64,000 nucleotides of DNA from Stictocephala bisonia. Taxonomy: Eukaryota; Arthropoda; Insecta; Hemiptera; Membracidae. The translations under genes and the position numbers were made by a program. The notes under the pieces were generated by a model. That model searched no databases. It had not been told where the DNA came from and saw only the letters and a list, made by a program, of their open reading frames with translations. This document shows, one piece after another, positions 36,050-47,999 of this stretch. How positions within the stretch are numbered: position 1 is the first letter of the stretch; every line of letters begins with the position of its first letter. The stretch lies in NCBI GenBank assembly GCA_035578905.1, contig JAQJVL010000288.1, forward strand, positions 744,001 to 808,000, read 5' to 3'.

Positions 36050-36770
36050 TCCCGGGTTAACTGGACTCTATAAATTGGACTAATGATCGTCCAATCGTCC
36101 AACTAGATGATCGTCTCTCCTGGAATTTTCACATAGATCATTTGTGTCATCAGTTCAGCACAGCATTGTTTGCCGTAAGAAGGATAAAATCTGTAAGTAC
36201 TCCAGAAGCCACAACAACAGCATATTACACACTGTTTGAAAGGTGCGTCCGATATGGAATTATAATTTGGGGGGCATCTTCAAATAACAACCTCCAGCGA
36301 GTACTCGTCCTACAGAAATGAGCAAGACTGATGGCTGATATTGATCTACAGGATAGCTGTAGAGAAGCTTACAAACAACGCAATATACTCACCATCACAT
36401 CTCTTTACATTCACAAAGTCATCAAGCATGCTATTAATTTAAATTTAACGTGCAACAACAATAAATGGAGTTAACTTCAACTTACCTGCACACAGAACTG
36501 CCCTATTTGCTAAAAAGCCATCATACGCTGGGGTAAGATTATATAATGTGTTACCTATTCATCTTAAAAGAATAGAAGAAAAAAAAGCTCCAAAAAGAAC
36601 TATGCTTTTGGCCTGTTAGTAAATCAATTCACTCGATTGATGAATTTTTAGACCATGCAAATAGATTGTGATAAAAATCTAGAGCAAGCAGCAACAAAGT
36701 ATTGAAAACTATTCTAAACTTGATGTTTATGAGTAAAGCTTCTTCTTCTTCTTATTATTATTATATTATT
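36050..36770 (+). mobile_element. LINE C-terminal fragment, sense orientation
   Basis: The + strand 36100-36460 encodes 'LDDRLSWNFHIDHLCHQF', 'LFAVRRIKSVSTPEATT', 'CVRYGIIIWGASSNN', 'LVLQK', a stop, then 'ARLMADIDLQDSCREAYK'. This is the thumb and C-terminal part of a CR1/Jockey-type reverse transcriptase with stops. It ends in CTT and ATT microsatellites at 36740-36770. It is one of only two coding LINE fragments here that run with the host gene. Confidence 0.7.
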
Positions 36771-36999
36771 ATGTTCACTTTTTTGAAGTTCTATTATAAA
36801 TGATTGCTAATGACTATATTTTTTAATGACTAATGTTTATTCATTTTAAGTCTATGGCAGTGATAAGTTTCATTGTCTTAATAACTTAATAAAAACCATG
36901 TAATTTTTCCTGTTTTATTAGATAATAAGATAGAAATCATATTGTCTAGGATTTGATTTGTCTGTTCAACAACAGCTGCGTTCCCTGGGAAGGTAAAAG

Positions 37000-37260
37000 A
37001 AATTGAATTTCTAAAACAAGGTTTGAACAGGGCAGTGTTTGTGTGTCCAGTGATGTGTGCCCCTTGTGTTCCGCACGATTGATTCTGTTTCTGATTGGGT
37101 CGTCCTCCGTCGGCGCAGTAATTGATTTGATTACAGTCCTTCGGCCCCTAATGTAATAAATTTAAAGAGAAATATACGATTGTCACCACTGCACCTGGGG
37201 TTACTGTGGCTGTTTCTCCCCACTTTGGTGTTCTCAGACGTATTTTGTGGTAGAAATTCT
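37000..37260. other. GC-richer block, unidentified
   Basis: Wording such as 'GGGTCGTCCTCCGTCGGCGC' stands out from the AT-rich surroundings. It has no open frame of note and no repeat partner. It is possible conserved non-coding DNA, at low certainty. Confidence 0.25.
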
Positions 37261-39146
37261 AGATTCTTGGAAGAGATTTCAGTTTACACTTATATATGAA
37301 TTCAAATATTTAAAGTGTGTCAAACATGGAGGTTGTATGAAGACTAGGAGATAATACAGAATGATTTTCACAAAAATGAATTTAAAATAAATGACCTACA
37401 AGGCACTAGTTAACCTGAAACAAGCCCAGAGATAACTAAAAAAATCATAAATAATTTAATTTGTTTTTATTTGGATAAATATATTTGTTATAACATCATT
37501 GGTATGTATATTTGATTATATGTCAGAACATATCTGAGTGCGAAAGAATTTCCTTGATGAAGTACAAATTAATACAATCTATACATTGTTTTTTAATTTT
37601 CTGCATTTCATTTAAGAAATGGTTTGTTTCTCAAACATTACAAACCGAAGACTTATAATAGCTCACTGCACTTAAATTGCTACTGACGATAATGATATGT
37701 ATTGAAATAGAATTAATACTTAATTTTATCAATAGTTAAAGCTTTCGATATAAACACTCTTCTTTCCATTTGAATAACATGGAGACCTAACCTAACCTTG
37801 AGACATGGTAGGGCGTTGTGCTGAGGTCCAAGGGCAATCAGAATCCTTTATTTTTTCTATTTGCCACCGTAAGACCCGTTATGCCAAATTTGAATTAGGA
37901 TGAATCTCCATTGAATTAGGATTTGGAGAATTTTGGAAAATAAATGTTAACTTGTTTTAATTCAAACATGTAAATCAGGTTTAAACTTTCAAACTTAATA
38001 TTTACAGATATAGGTTTAACAACTTCTTAACTGTAATAATTCATAGAATCTTTAAATATTTGCATTGGAATCTTTTTAGCACTAGTATACTAAAATTTAC
38101 ATACATTATGTTGTAACAAAAATAAAAAGATTTTGATTAGGGTTAGTTCTAAAACTGTAACGTTTTGGTGTTTGCAGTTAACCGTTTAACTGAAACCAAC
38201 AAATCTTTATCCCTTGGGCTGTGGGAAAACTTGCTTACCTTTCTTGAATTGAATCCCTCCTTGTTCCAGCCTGCTGACTCAATCCCAACTTAGGCTAAAC
38301 TTCCAGTCTCTAATTTAGCAGACAACTCACTTTACATGGCCGTACATGTTGTGAATCCACACGGGACAAGCAGTTTAAGTCCCCCCGCCCTTCTACACAG
38401 CAGCACTTCTCTTGAGTCTATTTCTTGTTCAAACAAGTATAATCTCGAGTCTCTCCAAACAATACAATCTCTTCAAATAAAAGGACATAATCATGTTTCT
38501 TATTTGTGATTTATATGTTAAATTAAAAATGTTTCGTAGGATTTTGGAACTTGAAAGGTAAAGAGGAATGGTACTTAAGTGTATTTATTAAAACCCCCTC
38601 AAAAACACATTATAGTTGTTGTTCATTTTTAAATTTAAAATGTTGCAATATTAAATTCCTTATTACTTTTAGTCAATCATCCTTTGGTTTGATAGTCTAT
38701 TACATCTTATTGAATTTTGTTTATCCCTCAATTGTCATTTACTTGTAAAGTGCAAAAATACTTGTAAGTTATTTTGTTAACTGTATTTAAATTATTTGAC
38801 ATTGGATCGTGAATGTATTCAAATTCAGCAACAGAAAATTATCTTACCGTACAGTGGAACTATAGTAGTGGGCTATTTTTCTGCTTCAGGTGAATAGATT
38901 ATTATATAGGGCAGATTTACAAGGATCCATTCAAAGGATAAACATTTAAAATAATAATCTGTTGTATGTTAAACAATTGTTTTAATAACTATGAACTCTT
39001 AAAGTTTTAATGTGGAGGTTATAAAAAAACATACAATACTTAGGTCTGCAAAATAAATTTAATAATATTTTAATAATATAATACCTGTAGTTAGTTAAAT
39101 TTGTAATATTAATAGGTAGTAATATTAATAGGTAGGTTGTGTATTG

Positions 39147-39960
39147 CAGGAGTCGGACTACAGCAATATTGCTATATTTTATTATTATTCATTTCTAAAA
39201 TGCCAATCATACGGTGAATATGAAGGGTGAATGAGTGTAGATGAACGAGTGTAATCATTGTTACTATCTGAGTTTGACTTAGATCAGAAAGGACTATTTA
39301 TTAATAGCCCAATAGCCAGGGCAATTATGGGACCTACAGCTTTATGTGGAATCCACGTAGAGTTGGTTTGGTTTTCAGGTAACTGAGAAGTCTGACACTC
39401 AGTTCTCTTCCATACACAACATCTGAACCTTGACTACCATCCAACATGGACACCCCAGACTTCTTTATGCAAGAGTCAGACTACAGCGATCTTATTGTAG
39501 TTTATGCATGGGTAGTACTACAGCAAGATTGAACTATCCTTAAATAGATACCACTGCTCGTGAATAGGTGGGTGGGTCAATACTGAGTGCACATTTATTG
39601 CAGCATGTACAGTGGTACAATTCTCATCCACTCAGTACAACCATAAGCCATCTTACCACCGTCCTAAACCAAATGGATGACCAATATTTAACAAGATTAC
39701 TATATTCATTTCAGATGGAGTTGTTATTGGTATTATTCGTTTTATTTTAAAATTTTACAAAATCACCAATAAAAATCACTTTTTGCTAGGCCTTTCGCCA
39801 GCAAAGCGTGTCATCATCAGGCAACACAAATTTATTTATAAATTTATAGGTGAAAGGCCTAGTAAAAAGTGATTTTTATTGGTGATTTTGTAAAATTTTA
39901 AAATAAGATTACTATAGTTTATGCAGGTGTCGGACTACAGTGATCTTGCCATAGTTTAGT
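39147..39960. repeat. Short direct repeat broken apart by insertions
   Basis: A unit like 'GCAGGAGTCGGACTACAGC' + 'GATCTTGCTATAGTTTA' occurs at 39147, 39469, partly at 39509, and at 39924. The first gap (about 39180-39465) is filled by sequence related to 16850-17110. Part of the last gap is the foldback at 39742-39906. Confidence 0.55.
39742..39906. repeat. Foldback with hammerhead-like core
   Basis: Arms of 58 bp (39742-39799 and 39849-39906) flank a 49-base centre. On the minus strand CTGATGA (39820-39814) is followed by 17 bases and GAAA (39796-39793) running into the arm GGCCTAG. The insertion is bracketed by a direct repeat 'AAGATTACTATA' (39693-39704 and 39905-39916), which looks like a target-site duplication. 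It is intronic, 173 bp before the exon at 40079. Confidence 0.8.
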
Positions 39961-40078
39961 CTCTTTCTTTATGTGTAACAACTAAGAATACATGCAAATG
40001 AAGAAAAATATTATTAGGTCAATTGTTGGAAATAATTTATACCAAACAGAATTAATTAAAATTTTGAACTTGTTTCAG

Positions 40079-40183
40079 ATGGAGATCTGTATACGGGCAC
40101 TGTGGCCGACTTCTCTGGCATGGACCCTATAATATATAGGGAACCTCTACAGACAGAGCAGTATGACTCTATGAGCCTCAATG
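40079..40183 (+). CDS. Sema2a: Semaphorin (class 2-like), sema-domain exon C
   Basis: This 105-bp exon is in phase 1 at both ends. With the G left by the previous exon it encodes 'DGDLYTGTVADFSGMDPIIY' and then 'REPLQTEQYDSMSLN'. The '(L)Y.GTVADFSG.DP.IYR' block is one of the most conserved stretches of the sema propeller. 'EPLQTEQYDS.SLNAPNFV', finished in the next exon, is typical of class-2 semaphorins. The acceptor is TTGTTTCAG and the donor is GTAAATTG, slightly weak. A cryptic look-alike acceptor with the same 12 bases 'TTTCAGATGGAG' lies upstream at 39709-39720. Confidence 0.95.
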
Positions 40184-40733
40184 GTAAATTGTTCACAGCT
40201 GTCAACTAATAGTTTTAATACTACTTCAACCAAAATATGCCTTTAAATTACTTATTTCAATAAAGTTATGAAGAAGACGGCGAAATATACAATTATCATG
40301 TAGATTAAATAGAATTAGATGTACAATATTGAAAATCGTTTATGAAAAGTAAAACAAGTTTAGCAACTCTACTTTTGGTTCATTTTTGGTAATTAAGTTG
40401 TATACCACAATTACGTTTTCACTTTTGTTTTAACAAATATGTATTATTTGTTGTCTTCAGTTGTTTTACTATTTCATGTAACCTCAATTAATGATTTAAC
40501 AATCTTGAATACCAATACAGAAGTATGCAAGTATTTATCTTTGATCAAAGACGCTACATTTAAAAAAATCTATTATTAGTTAATTATATTACTCTGATTT
40601 GATATGCAAGATGTCAAATTTTTTTAGTAATCATATGTACATTTATATTTTTGTTGTGATTAAATCTCCCTTTTGAAGAAACCTTTTAGTACTTAACACA
40701 GATATATACATGGATATTTCTTGTCTGTTTCAG

Positions 40734-40822
40734 CTCCAAATTTTGTAAACTCACTGACTCAAGGTGACTTTGTCTACTTTTTCTTCCGAGAGACAGCTGT
40801 GGAGTACATTAACTGTGGCAAG
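40734..40822 (+). CDS. Sema2a: Semaphorin (class 2-like), sema-domain exon D
   Basis: This 89-bp exon begins in phase 1 and ends on a codon boundary. With the preceding G it encodes 'APNFVNSLTQGDFVYFFFRE' and then 'TAVEYINCGK'. 'TQGDFVYFFFRETAVE.INCGK' is near-diagnostic for Semaphorin-2A type proteins and includes a conserved Cys. Flanks are a pyrimidine-rich CTGTTTCAG and GTAAGAGG. The intron before it is only 550 bp, the sole short intron seen. The next exon, expected to begin with the basic 'AIYSR'-type motif, was not found in the remaining 23 kb, so it probably lies beyond the window. Confidence 0.95.
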
Positions 40823-43800
40823 GTAAGAGGTTTTAAAATTATTATTTCAGCTGTGTATTTTGCTCATTATTATTATTATATGATAGAAGAAATTCTTCTT
40901 AAATTTCTTATTTTTACTTTTAACAGCAAGCTGATTCATAATTTAGATAAACTTAATTCAGAAGTTCTTAAATCCACCCTGTATCAGAGCACTTTTCGGT
41001 TTAGTACAATCTGCAATCAGTGAAATTATTTAAGCTCGGCCAAATAAATCTTAATGGTGTGAAACTTGACACTTGAAAATACTTTCTTTTCAGTAAGGTT
41101 AAACAAGTTAGCAAGTCTGTAGTCAAGTTTGTGCAGAGCAGGTGGATAGGTCAGTTAAGTGTGTGCATATAAGGTTGATGGGCCAGTTAAGTTGGTGATT
41201 GTATACTTCATGGCTCAAATATATCTGGTCTATTCACCCATTTTGGACATGTGAAAGTCTTATATGATAAATAGTTATGTTCATGCTAAAAACATCATCC
41301 AATCAACCTATATTGTATGTGTACATATAAGTTAACTTTGTATACTGAACCCAAATGTGTCAAGAGCATTTTAGAGGGAAAATCAGTAAGATTGTCACTT
41401 ATGAGTGTGTAGGCATGACCTTAGGATGAACATGAGACTAAGGACCCATAAGGATTGTACAAAAATGGGCGGGAAGCTGATAAAGTTATGTTTGAAGGGA
41501 GAACCATACAAAATGTATGGGGTATTGTTATCCAGGAGTTGTGTGTTATGATCTATCAAGGGGTACGTTTTTAAGATGGATATATTGGTTATAAAGCTAT
41601 GTCACATTATTTAACTTTTACATTGATGTTTCATTTTATAAGCGGTCTCTTTAAACTTATATCTTGATGAAATATCGGTGTTGGTTTAAACTGTAAGATC
41701 ATATATACCACATATTACTATTCTTAAAAAACTAATTTATGTATTGTTATTTTATATAAACTAGTTACATTTACTGAAAAAAATAGAACCCTATTCCGTT
41801 TGGGCAGAAAGCGAAGCTTTAACTGTTCATAAAATCATATATCACTACATGAGGGATGACAGGAGAGAAATTTATATGTGAAAGTAGGGACACACATGTA
41901 GTGTCGAACCATTGTGTGGTCTCCACACCACTTCACAGTATGTAAGATACGTGATGGATGACATGTTCGGATCATTAACACTTAACGGTGTCTGTGCGAG
42001 TATTCAACATCCACATCAATCATTCTACTTCCACATAACAAGGTTCACGGCTTTACCCCTGTAATCAGTAAACATAATATCAGTTCAGTTATTAACACAC
42101 ACGTCAGTCTGGTTGGTAAACGTTAGTGTGTTATTACTTCCACCGGAGCTATACAGACATGAATTCTCCAGCATGTGTTTATGAATGAGTGTTTGTGAAA
42201 TGAATATTGTTCACTGAGTGTGAATTATTTGTATTACATAAGCAGTAATTAGTTTCTGTGCCTTTTCATATTTTGTATCCTAATTAATTATTAACTTCAA
42301 TTTTGATTAATCATGTCAGGAAAGGCTTATTAAATTATAAATATGATGTTGAAACAGTTTAATTTCAAACAGCTATGTGTCTTTATATAAAGTTTAAACT
42401 TCAATGGATTTAACGCAATTTAATTTAACGAATTTGTAATTTAAATTATTTAAGCATTTGCATTTTGATTCCATTTTGTAATATAAGATTTAGTCCTAAT
42501 CACATAAAGAAATGTTGTTCCCTTAAATAAGTCACTGCAGGATTGAAAAAAATCAGTAAATCTCATAAGTACATAATCACTTTCTTGGATGATTGTATTA
42601 ATCTTTATTAAAACAGACAAAGATTAACATTAAAGATGATTTATCAATTAAACATGTTTCTTTCGGCAATAACTACATTTCCTCACATAATAATATAGTG
42701 GATATAATTTTTCATTTGATAGATTTTACTTGATTAGCCAGGACAGTAAATTTATACATCGTACAATGAAATAAATTGACATCAACGACATTAACAAACA
42801 ACACAATAACATGCCTCACAGATTGTTTGTCTTCAATTAAATTTTCCATTTTAATTTAATAACAAGTTGTTTTAAAAACTAGTTGACCAGTTTAAATTTC
42901 CTACCAAAATTATTTTTTTTTCTGGCAAAAATATGTATGCTTATACTATAATATATTACATGCACACTTATGGTAGTAAGTTAGTATTTATTTGTAATGG
43001 TACTATGGACCTGTAGAGGTAGGTTCCTATTTTTATTGTATCGTGAATATAATTAGTCTTGAGTACATAAGGTTTCTCTATAAACGGCATTCAGCTGGTA
43101 CTCCTTCACTGTACCATATATATCAAGGTTCTTCTGTGTCTCATAACTATTAACAAGCCCACACAATTTTATTGGTAGGAAATAATTATTTTATCATAAA
43201 AGAATAATCTAAATGCATATCTTTCCAAAAATCTTTCTTGGCCAGTTTACTGATTCCTTTCGATCATTGAAAAAGTGCAAGGTAATCTAACATAATTACC
43301 ATGAATATTATATAATTTTATTTTTGATGTATGAAAATTATAGTTTCATTAATATTTTAGGCCAGATAAATAATAAATCTTCTTAGTATTTGACTTGTAT
43401 TGACAGCTTGACTTGTATATTGACTTCTTAGTATAACTTGAATCAATGGATTAGATAAATTTTAACAATAGACTATGCTGCTTGAAAATTCATTATCTTA
43501 TTAAAAGAAGAACCCAAAGAGAAATTACCAAATGCTTTACATCTTATTTCGATAAACGTATTCGAACAGAGGAAGTAGGATTTAAATAAGCGACACTGCA
43601 AGTAGGGGAGATGGTGGCAAGACGCAACACAATTAACAAGAGTTGGGTGGGAGGGTATAATTAGCCTGCGGTGGCAGTTTGTTTATTGGCAAGACAGATG
43701 GAGTGAGCACAGGAAGTCTGAGTGCGCCTGGGGGCTCGTCTGGTCTACACCTCTGTCAGCACCGATTGTTACACTCCAGGCGATAATCGATCATATATCT

Positions 43801-45390
43801 TCAAACTTACTTCACACTCACTTTTACTTGACTAAAATATATTTCGTTACATTCTTCGATTTTGTTGAATTCTAGCATCAGGTAATAGCTATTTGTTACA
43901 TCGGACTCTTTCCAAATGTGGGATTTAGACTTCACACCCCTCGTCACATGAGACTAGATCTGAACTAGGGATACACTCCCGTGTACAATGAGCAGTACTA
44001 CAGCAATTAATTGAGAAATAAAAAGTCAAGAAGAAGAAGAAAGAACAGAAGAGAAACTAATATCAGCTGGTTTTTGAAAGCTAAGTGTGTATAACATAAA
44101 TAGTAGATCTGCTTGAATTACAAGGGTAGGCACAGAATCAGTTCTATTCTCAAGAGTGAATGTTTATTGATTATTTATTTATGTTTAAGCACTGATAATA
44201 ATAGCATAAATATCTGTTAACTAATTAAATTAGTAAATTTAACTAGTTTATTGAATTTGCAAGGTATATAACTAATATTTCTTTTGAATAACCCCAATAA
44301 CACAGTTTCCATTGCTGTTTGTTGTATATTTATTTAATATGGTTTTATTTTATAATTTCAAATTATTGAAATTAATTAAAATGTTAAAATAGTAGTACCC
44401 TTCAAAGCAAATTGTACAAATTTAAATTCAAACGTTTATGATGAAAAGTTAGTGTGTTGAGGGCAATCATTTTATAGGAGAAAGAAAGAAATTATGAGTT
44501 TGATGTTACAGACAAATAAATACTGGACAAAGGCTTGTAATTGGACTCCACCGATAGTTTCCCACGCACAATGTCAGTGCCGCTACAAAACAGAATAATA
44601 CAAAACAAATAGTGATTGTGTGTTGTGATTAGAGTGTACTCATGGCTGAACGAGTTTAATAACAAAATGGTGCAGTGAGGCTGGTTGGCTGCATTGATCC
44701 CCAGACTAAGCCTACAAAGAGAGCTTCCCTCCTCGCACGTTTTGCCAGCAAAAATTATTTGTGGATTATACGAACTGTACACTTGCTTTACCATTAGATG
44801 TATCTCACTGGCAAACACAGCTCTTTCAGGTTGAATTTTCTTGTATTAAAATACATTAGTAAATTACGGGTGATTCGTTAAGTTTGGTAACAATATTATA
44901 CTGTCACACCAATGAAATTAACAGCCTATAAATTCCTAAAACTATATTCAAAACAACAAAGTATAGCTCAGAGATCTAATTAAACTAAAAATCAATTGTG
45001 AAATTTTGATTAAGTAAATATATATTATTTAAATAAACAAAATCATTAAATATACATTAATTTATCGTAATAAGATTGCAATATTTTCCATCGCATGCTA
45101 AGACCAGTTTGTGTTATATTATGAGTGTTTATTCAACAAATCTATGGACTACAGTTATTTCTATTTACAAAATATATTAATTACTGTAATAAATGATTAC
45201 ATGATATTAATTATTATAATGTGTTGATTTTACCTCACTGTTATTTATAACTCAAAAACAGATTTCAAATTTATGTGTAAAACTTATGATTATGTAGTTA
45301 TTTATCAATGTTCAGTCCATTACAAAGGCTTGATTGCTTGTTTAACACTTTGCCCCTGAGTATGGCAACTGTACTCTCTCTGTAGTGTTA
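40823..45390 (+). other. Start of the next semaphorin intron, no gene seen
   Basis: This is AT-rich, with a few GC-richer patches (41860-42160, 43580-43790, 44500-44800). The minus-strand open frame at 44492-44818 has no recognisable motif. No exon was recognised. Confidence 0.5.
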
Positions 45391-45392
45391 TA

Positions 45393-45927
45393 AAGTAGAG
45401 CCTTATAATCCAACTTTCTGACTTATCCGACATTCTGTTTTATCCAATGTTCTAGTCCTGAACAAAATTCTATAATAAAAGTTGTCTGGAGATAACATAA
45501 TGGATTATTTTTCCATTATATTAACTCACTTATTGTGTTTGACTTTGTTGACCTTGTTGTGTACCATGTGAGCAGACTACATCACTTTTGTCATTTGTTG
45601 AGGGTGCACTTGCTTGTAGGGATGGAGAACAGAAATCATCTAACTTGTGCACCTGTAATCAATACTTTCCTGAATGGTCACATGTATTAGTTGGTTGCAC
45701 TAAAGAACTTATGTCTTACTTTACTGCTCAAGCATAAATTAAGTTGTTTTGTCTACTCATTATATATTATTGTATTGAAGCCTAGTAAAATGGCTTCTAA
45801 AAGTATAAGAGTTGTAAGTTCTTCGGAAGGTAAACTTATACATTTTCTTTTTTATTATCACTCCCTATCATCCGACATCATCACAGCCTGTTTACGTTGG
45901 ATACACTTATCTCACTAGGCTCTACTG
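45393..45927 (+). mobile_element. Tigger/pogo-like deletion derivative
   Basis: The ends 'AGTAGAGCCTTATAATCC' (45394 on) and 'CTAGGCTCTACTG' (to 45927) form short terminal inverted repeats flanked by TA on both sides, the pogo/Tigger target. Inside, an ATG at 45790 opens 'MASKSIRVVSSSEGKLI', which closely follows the usual start of Tigger-type transposases. It is then cut off after about 20 codons. The DDE core is absent, so the element is non-autonomous. Confidence 0.75.
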
Positions 45928-46138
45928 TATCTCTCATTTATTTGGTAATTGGCAAAATATATTCAGCATACACAAACTTGTGTCTACTTTGGTTACTTAA
46001 AGTTTAACTTGCATATGTATCATACAACTCCTAAATGTGCACTGAGATAATCCAAAAACTCCTCATACACCACACATAACACCAGTTGAATGAGGAAGTT
46101 TGAAAGCAAATTTTTACGCATGGAATTTGTATTTTATT

Positions 46139-46745
46139 TTAAGTTAGGTTAAAGGGCACTAGGCCAGGAATTATGATATTGGAGAGTAGTAGTAACATAC
46201 ACAAAATAATCACATGAATTTTCAGTACCACTGGCATTTTCTTCAGGTGAGTAGAGAGTGACATGGCTTCCACTATTGCTGGGTAGGTGGCTGTGGTGGA
46301 GGTGTTTAGTGGTGGGGGTTGTACATCCATAGAGCAACACTCGGGTATTGATGCAGTTTTTTCAGTTGGTATATTTATGAAGTTTGCTGATGGGGAAGGG
46401 GTTGAAGGGAAGTGGTCTATCTTATGTTCAGATTAGGTTGTTCACAGGTTTTTGTTATCCAATGGCTAATTCCATCCTTCGGAGTTGGGAACTATTGGCA
46501 TGGGAAGGAAGGGATCTGATTACTTTATTGGTATAACACTGATCAACATTTTGGTTATGGAGATGAGTATGGGCAGAGACAGGTTTTTCAGGATTTTGGA
46601 CTTTGCAATCGTGTCTGTGGCCATTCATGTGTTTTCGAAAGGGTTTCACTGGTAAGGCCGATATATTGGGCAAGACAGTGCTGGCACTGGAGTTGATAAA
46701 TTAAATTGGTGGAATCACGGTAGTAGTTTCCAGGTATCTTTTAGG
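46139..46745 (-). pseudogene. Penelope-like element GIY-YIG endonuclease fragment
   Basis: On the minus strand 46720-46650 encodes 'NLIYQLQCQHCLAQYIGL', the GIY-YIG nuclease entry of Penelope-like elements with its paired cysteines. After a frame change it continues 'MNGHRHDCKVQNPEKPVSA' + 'HTHLHNQNVDQCYTNKVI' and 'QLRRMELAI', the H..H..LH and E-containing downstream motifs. The reverse transcriptase is missing (5' truncation near 46745). Downstream, a hairpin motif followed by GAAAA lies at 46247-46213. The nuclease normally nicks target DNA. This copy is broken by a frameshift. Confidence 0.8.
46213..46247 (-). other. Hairpin-GAAA motif at the end of the Penelope-like fragment
   Basis: The minus strand reads CCTGAAGAAAA, stem TGCC, loop AGT, stem GGTA, then CTGAAAATTCATG. 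The order matches the motifs at 4193-4222 and 14760-14721. Its location downstream of a Penelope-like ORF is where such elements carry hammerhead-type motifs. Confidence 0.45.
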
Positions 46746-47529
46746 TTAACACTTTGAAGCTTAGGCCGTTTATACACTGGTTTCTATGGTTACCTAGGCA
46801 TTTTTGTACTAAAATTGAAAAATGCTGGAATCTGCTATAAATATTTGATAACTAAGTGTTATATATCATTTAAAACGGTAAAAAAACACCTTTTCAGAAA
46901 TAGGCAAATAGCATGGGGGCCGCCGAATATCCAACTTGCCTATGTCCGTGTATATTACAGGCGACCGTATTTAATATAATACTTTCATAATATCGGCGTA
47001 TTAATGGGATCAGGATATATAAATATATTTGTTGATTATGTATCTTTATATTTTGTAGTATTTGGTTTGTTTTAAAACTATATGATGAAATATATTATAT
47101 ACTATATATAACCAGATATTTAACCAGATATCTACCGAAAGTCGCCGTCGGTAGTTGCTGTGAACATCAGTTGTCACCTGACAGCTGTTTTGATACGCAT
47201 TGATCGTTGTGCCTATTATTGTTTAGAGTTGTTTATTATTTACAATTCTATAATATCATCTATTATAGGTGCTTGATATGAATATTGTATTTTATTTCCG
47301 TTTGTTTGTACAGTTGTAACTTATTATGTGTAGTTTTGTACAGTTTCGTTTTGCGTTTCTTTATCGATCGAAAATAATAACATAAAAATAGTCTGTTTTT
47401 GTTTTCAGTTATTTCAAGCATTTATAACATTTCTGTTGTATTTATGATTTAGTATTTATTTTGTGCATATAATCATGAGTGGTCTTAGAAGTGATTCAAT
47501 TCGTGATATTATGAGTGATGATTCAGACA

Positions 47530-47690
47530 GACGATAAGAATAAGAACTCTTTATTCCATTGATCTTTACAATAAAGAAATAGGACACGTCAAATAACAAT
47601 GCATTAAGACACACTTTGTAAAGAATCAGAGTGATAAGAAGTGCAATTACAAACATAAACCAGTGTTCTAAATCACAATCAGGCCATAGC
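47530..47690 (-). repeat. Isolated LINE 3' tail
   Basis: The minus strand contains 'TCAATGGAATAAAGAGTTC' followed by TTATTCTTATC words, the same closing format as 3700, 20700 and 59030. No recognisable coding sequence is left. Confidence 0.45.
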
Positions 47691-47999
47691 AAAGTGAGCC
47701 ATTGAATACAAAATACAGTATTTATAATTCGCTACTGTACTAGATACAATAATCAACATCAATTACAGCAGTCTGTGAATTCCAGTCTACATTAATTATG
47801 CAACTACTAATTAGGCATTCCATGTCACTCAGGTCCAGTCTCTTGCAGGATCAAACTGGTTGATACAAAACACCTTGATTGTTGTACAAACTGGTCTACC
47901 TTGATTGTTTATTTTGACTATTTTAGGTTTAGCCTATCTAATTTGATGTTTTTTTAAATGTTATATAAAGTATACTTACTGGCATAAATGTTTACCCAC

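Larger units (their letters stand above)
15798..40078 (+). other. Semaphorin intron, 24.3 kb
   Basis: The intron runs from donor GTAAGTTG to acceptor TTGTTTCAG. It carries most of the dispersed elements listed between 16.8 and 39.9 kb. Stretches without annotation (about 15800-16800, 19000-20500, 28740-32200, 37300-39140) are AT-rich, and I recognised nothing in them. Confidence 0.8.

Noticed and set aside
37785..37800. Second telomere-type tract (CCTAACCTAACC)
   Set aside because: Only two units, too short to distinguish from chance.
44492..44818. 108-codon minus frame
   Set aside because: No motif. The mixed hydrophobic and Ser/Thr content is not distinctive.
46139..46340. Two overlapping minus frames of 63 codons as separate genes
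   Set aside because: They are frames of the non-coding 3' part of the Penelope-like fragment.
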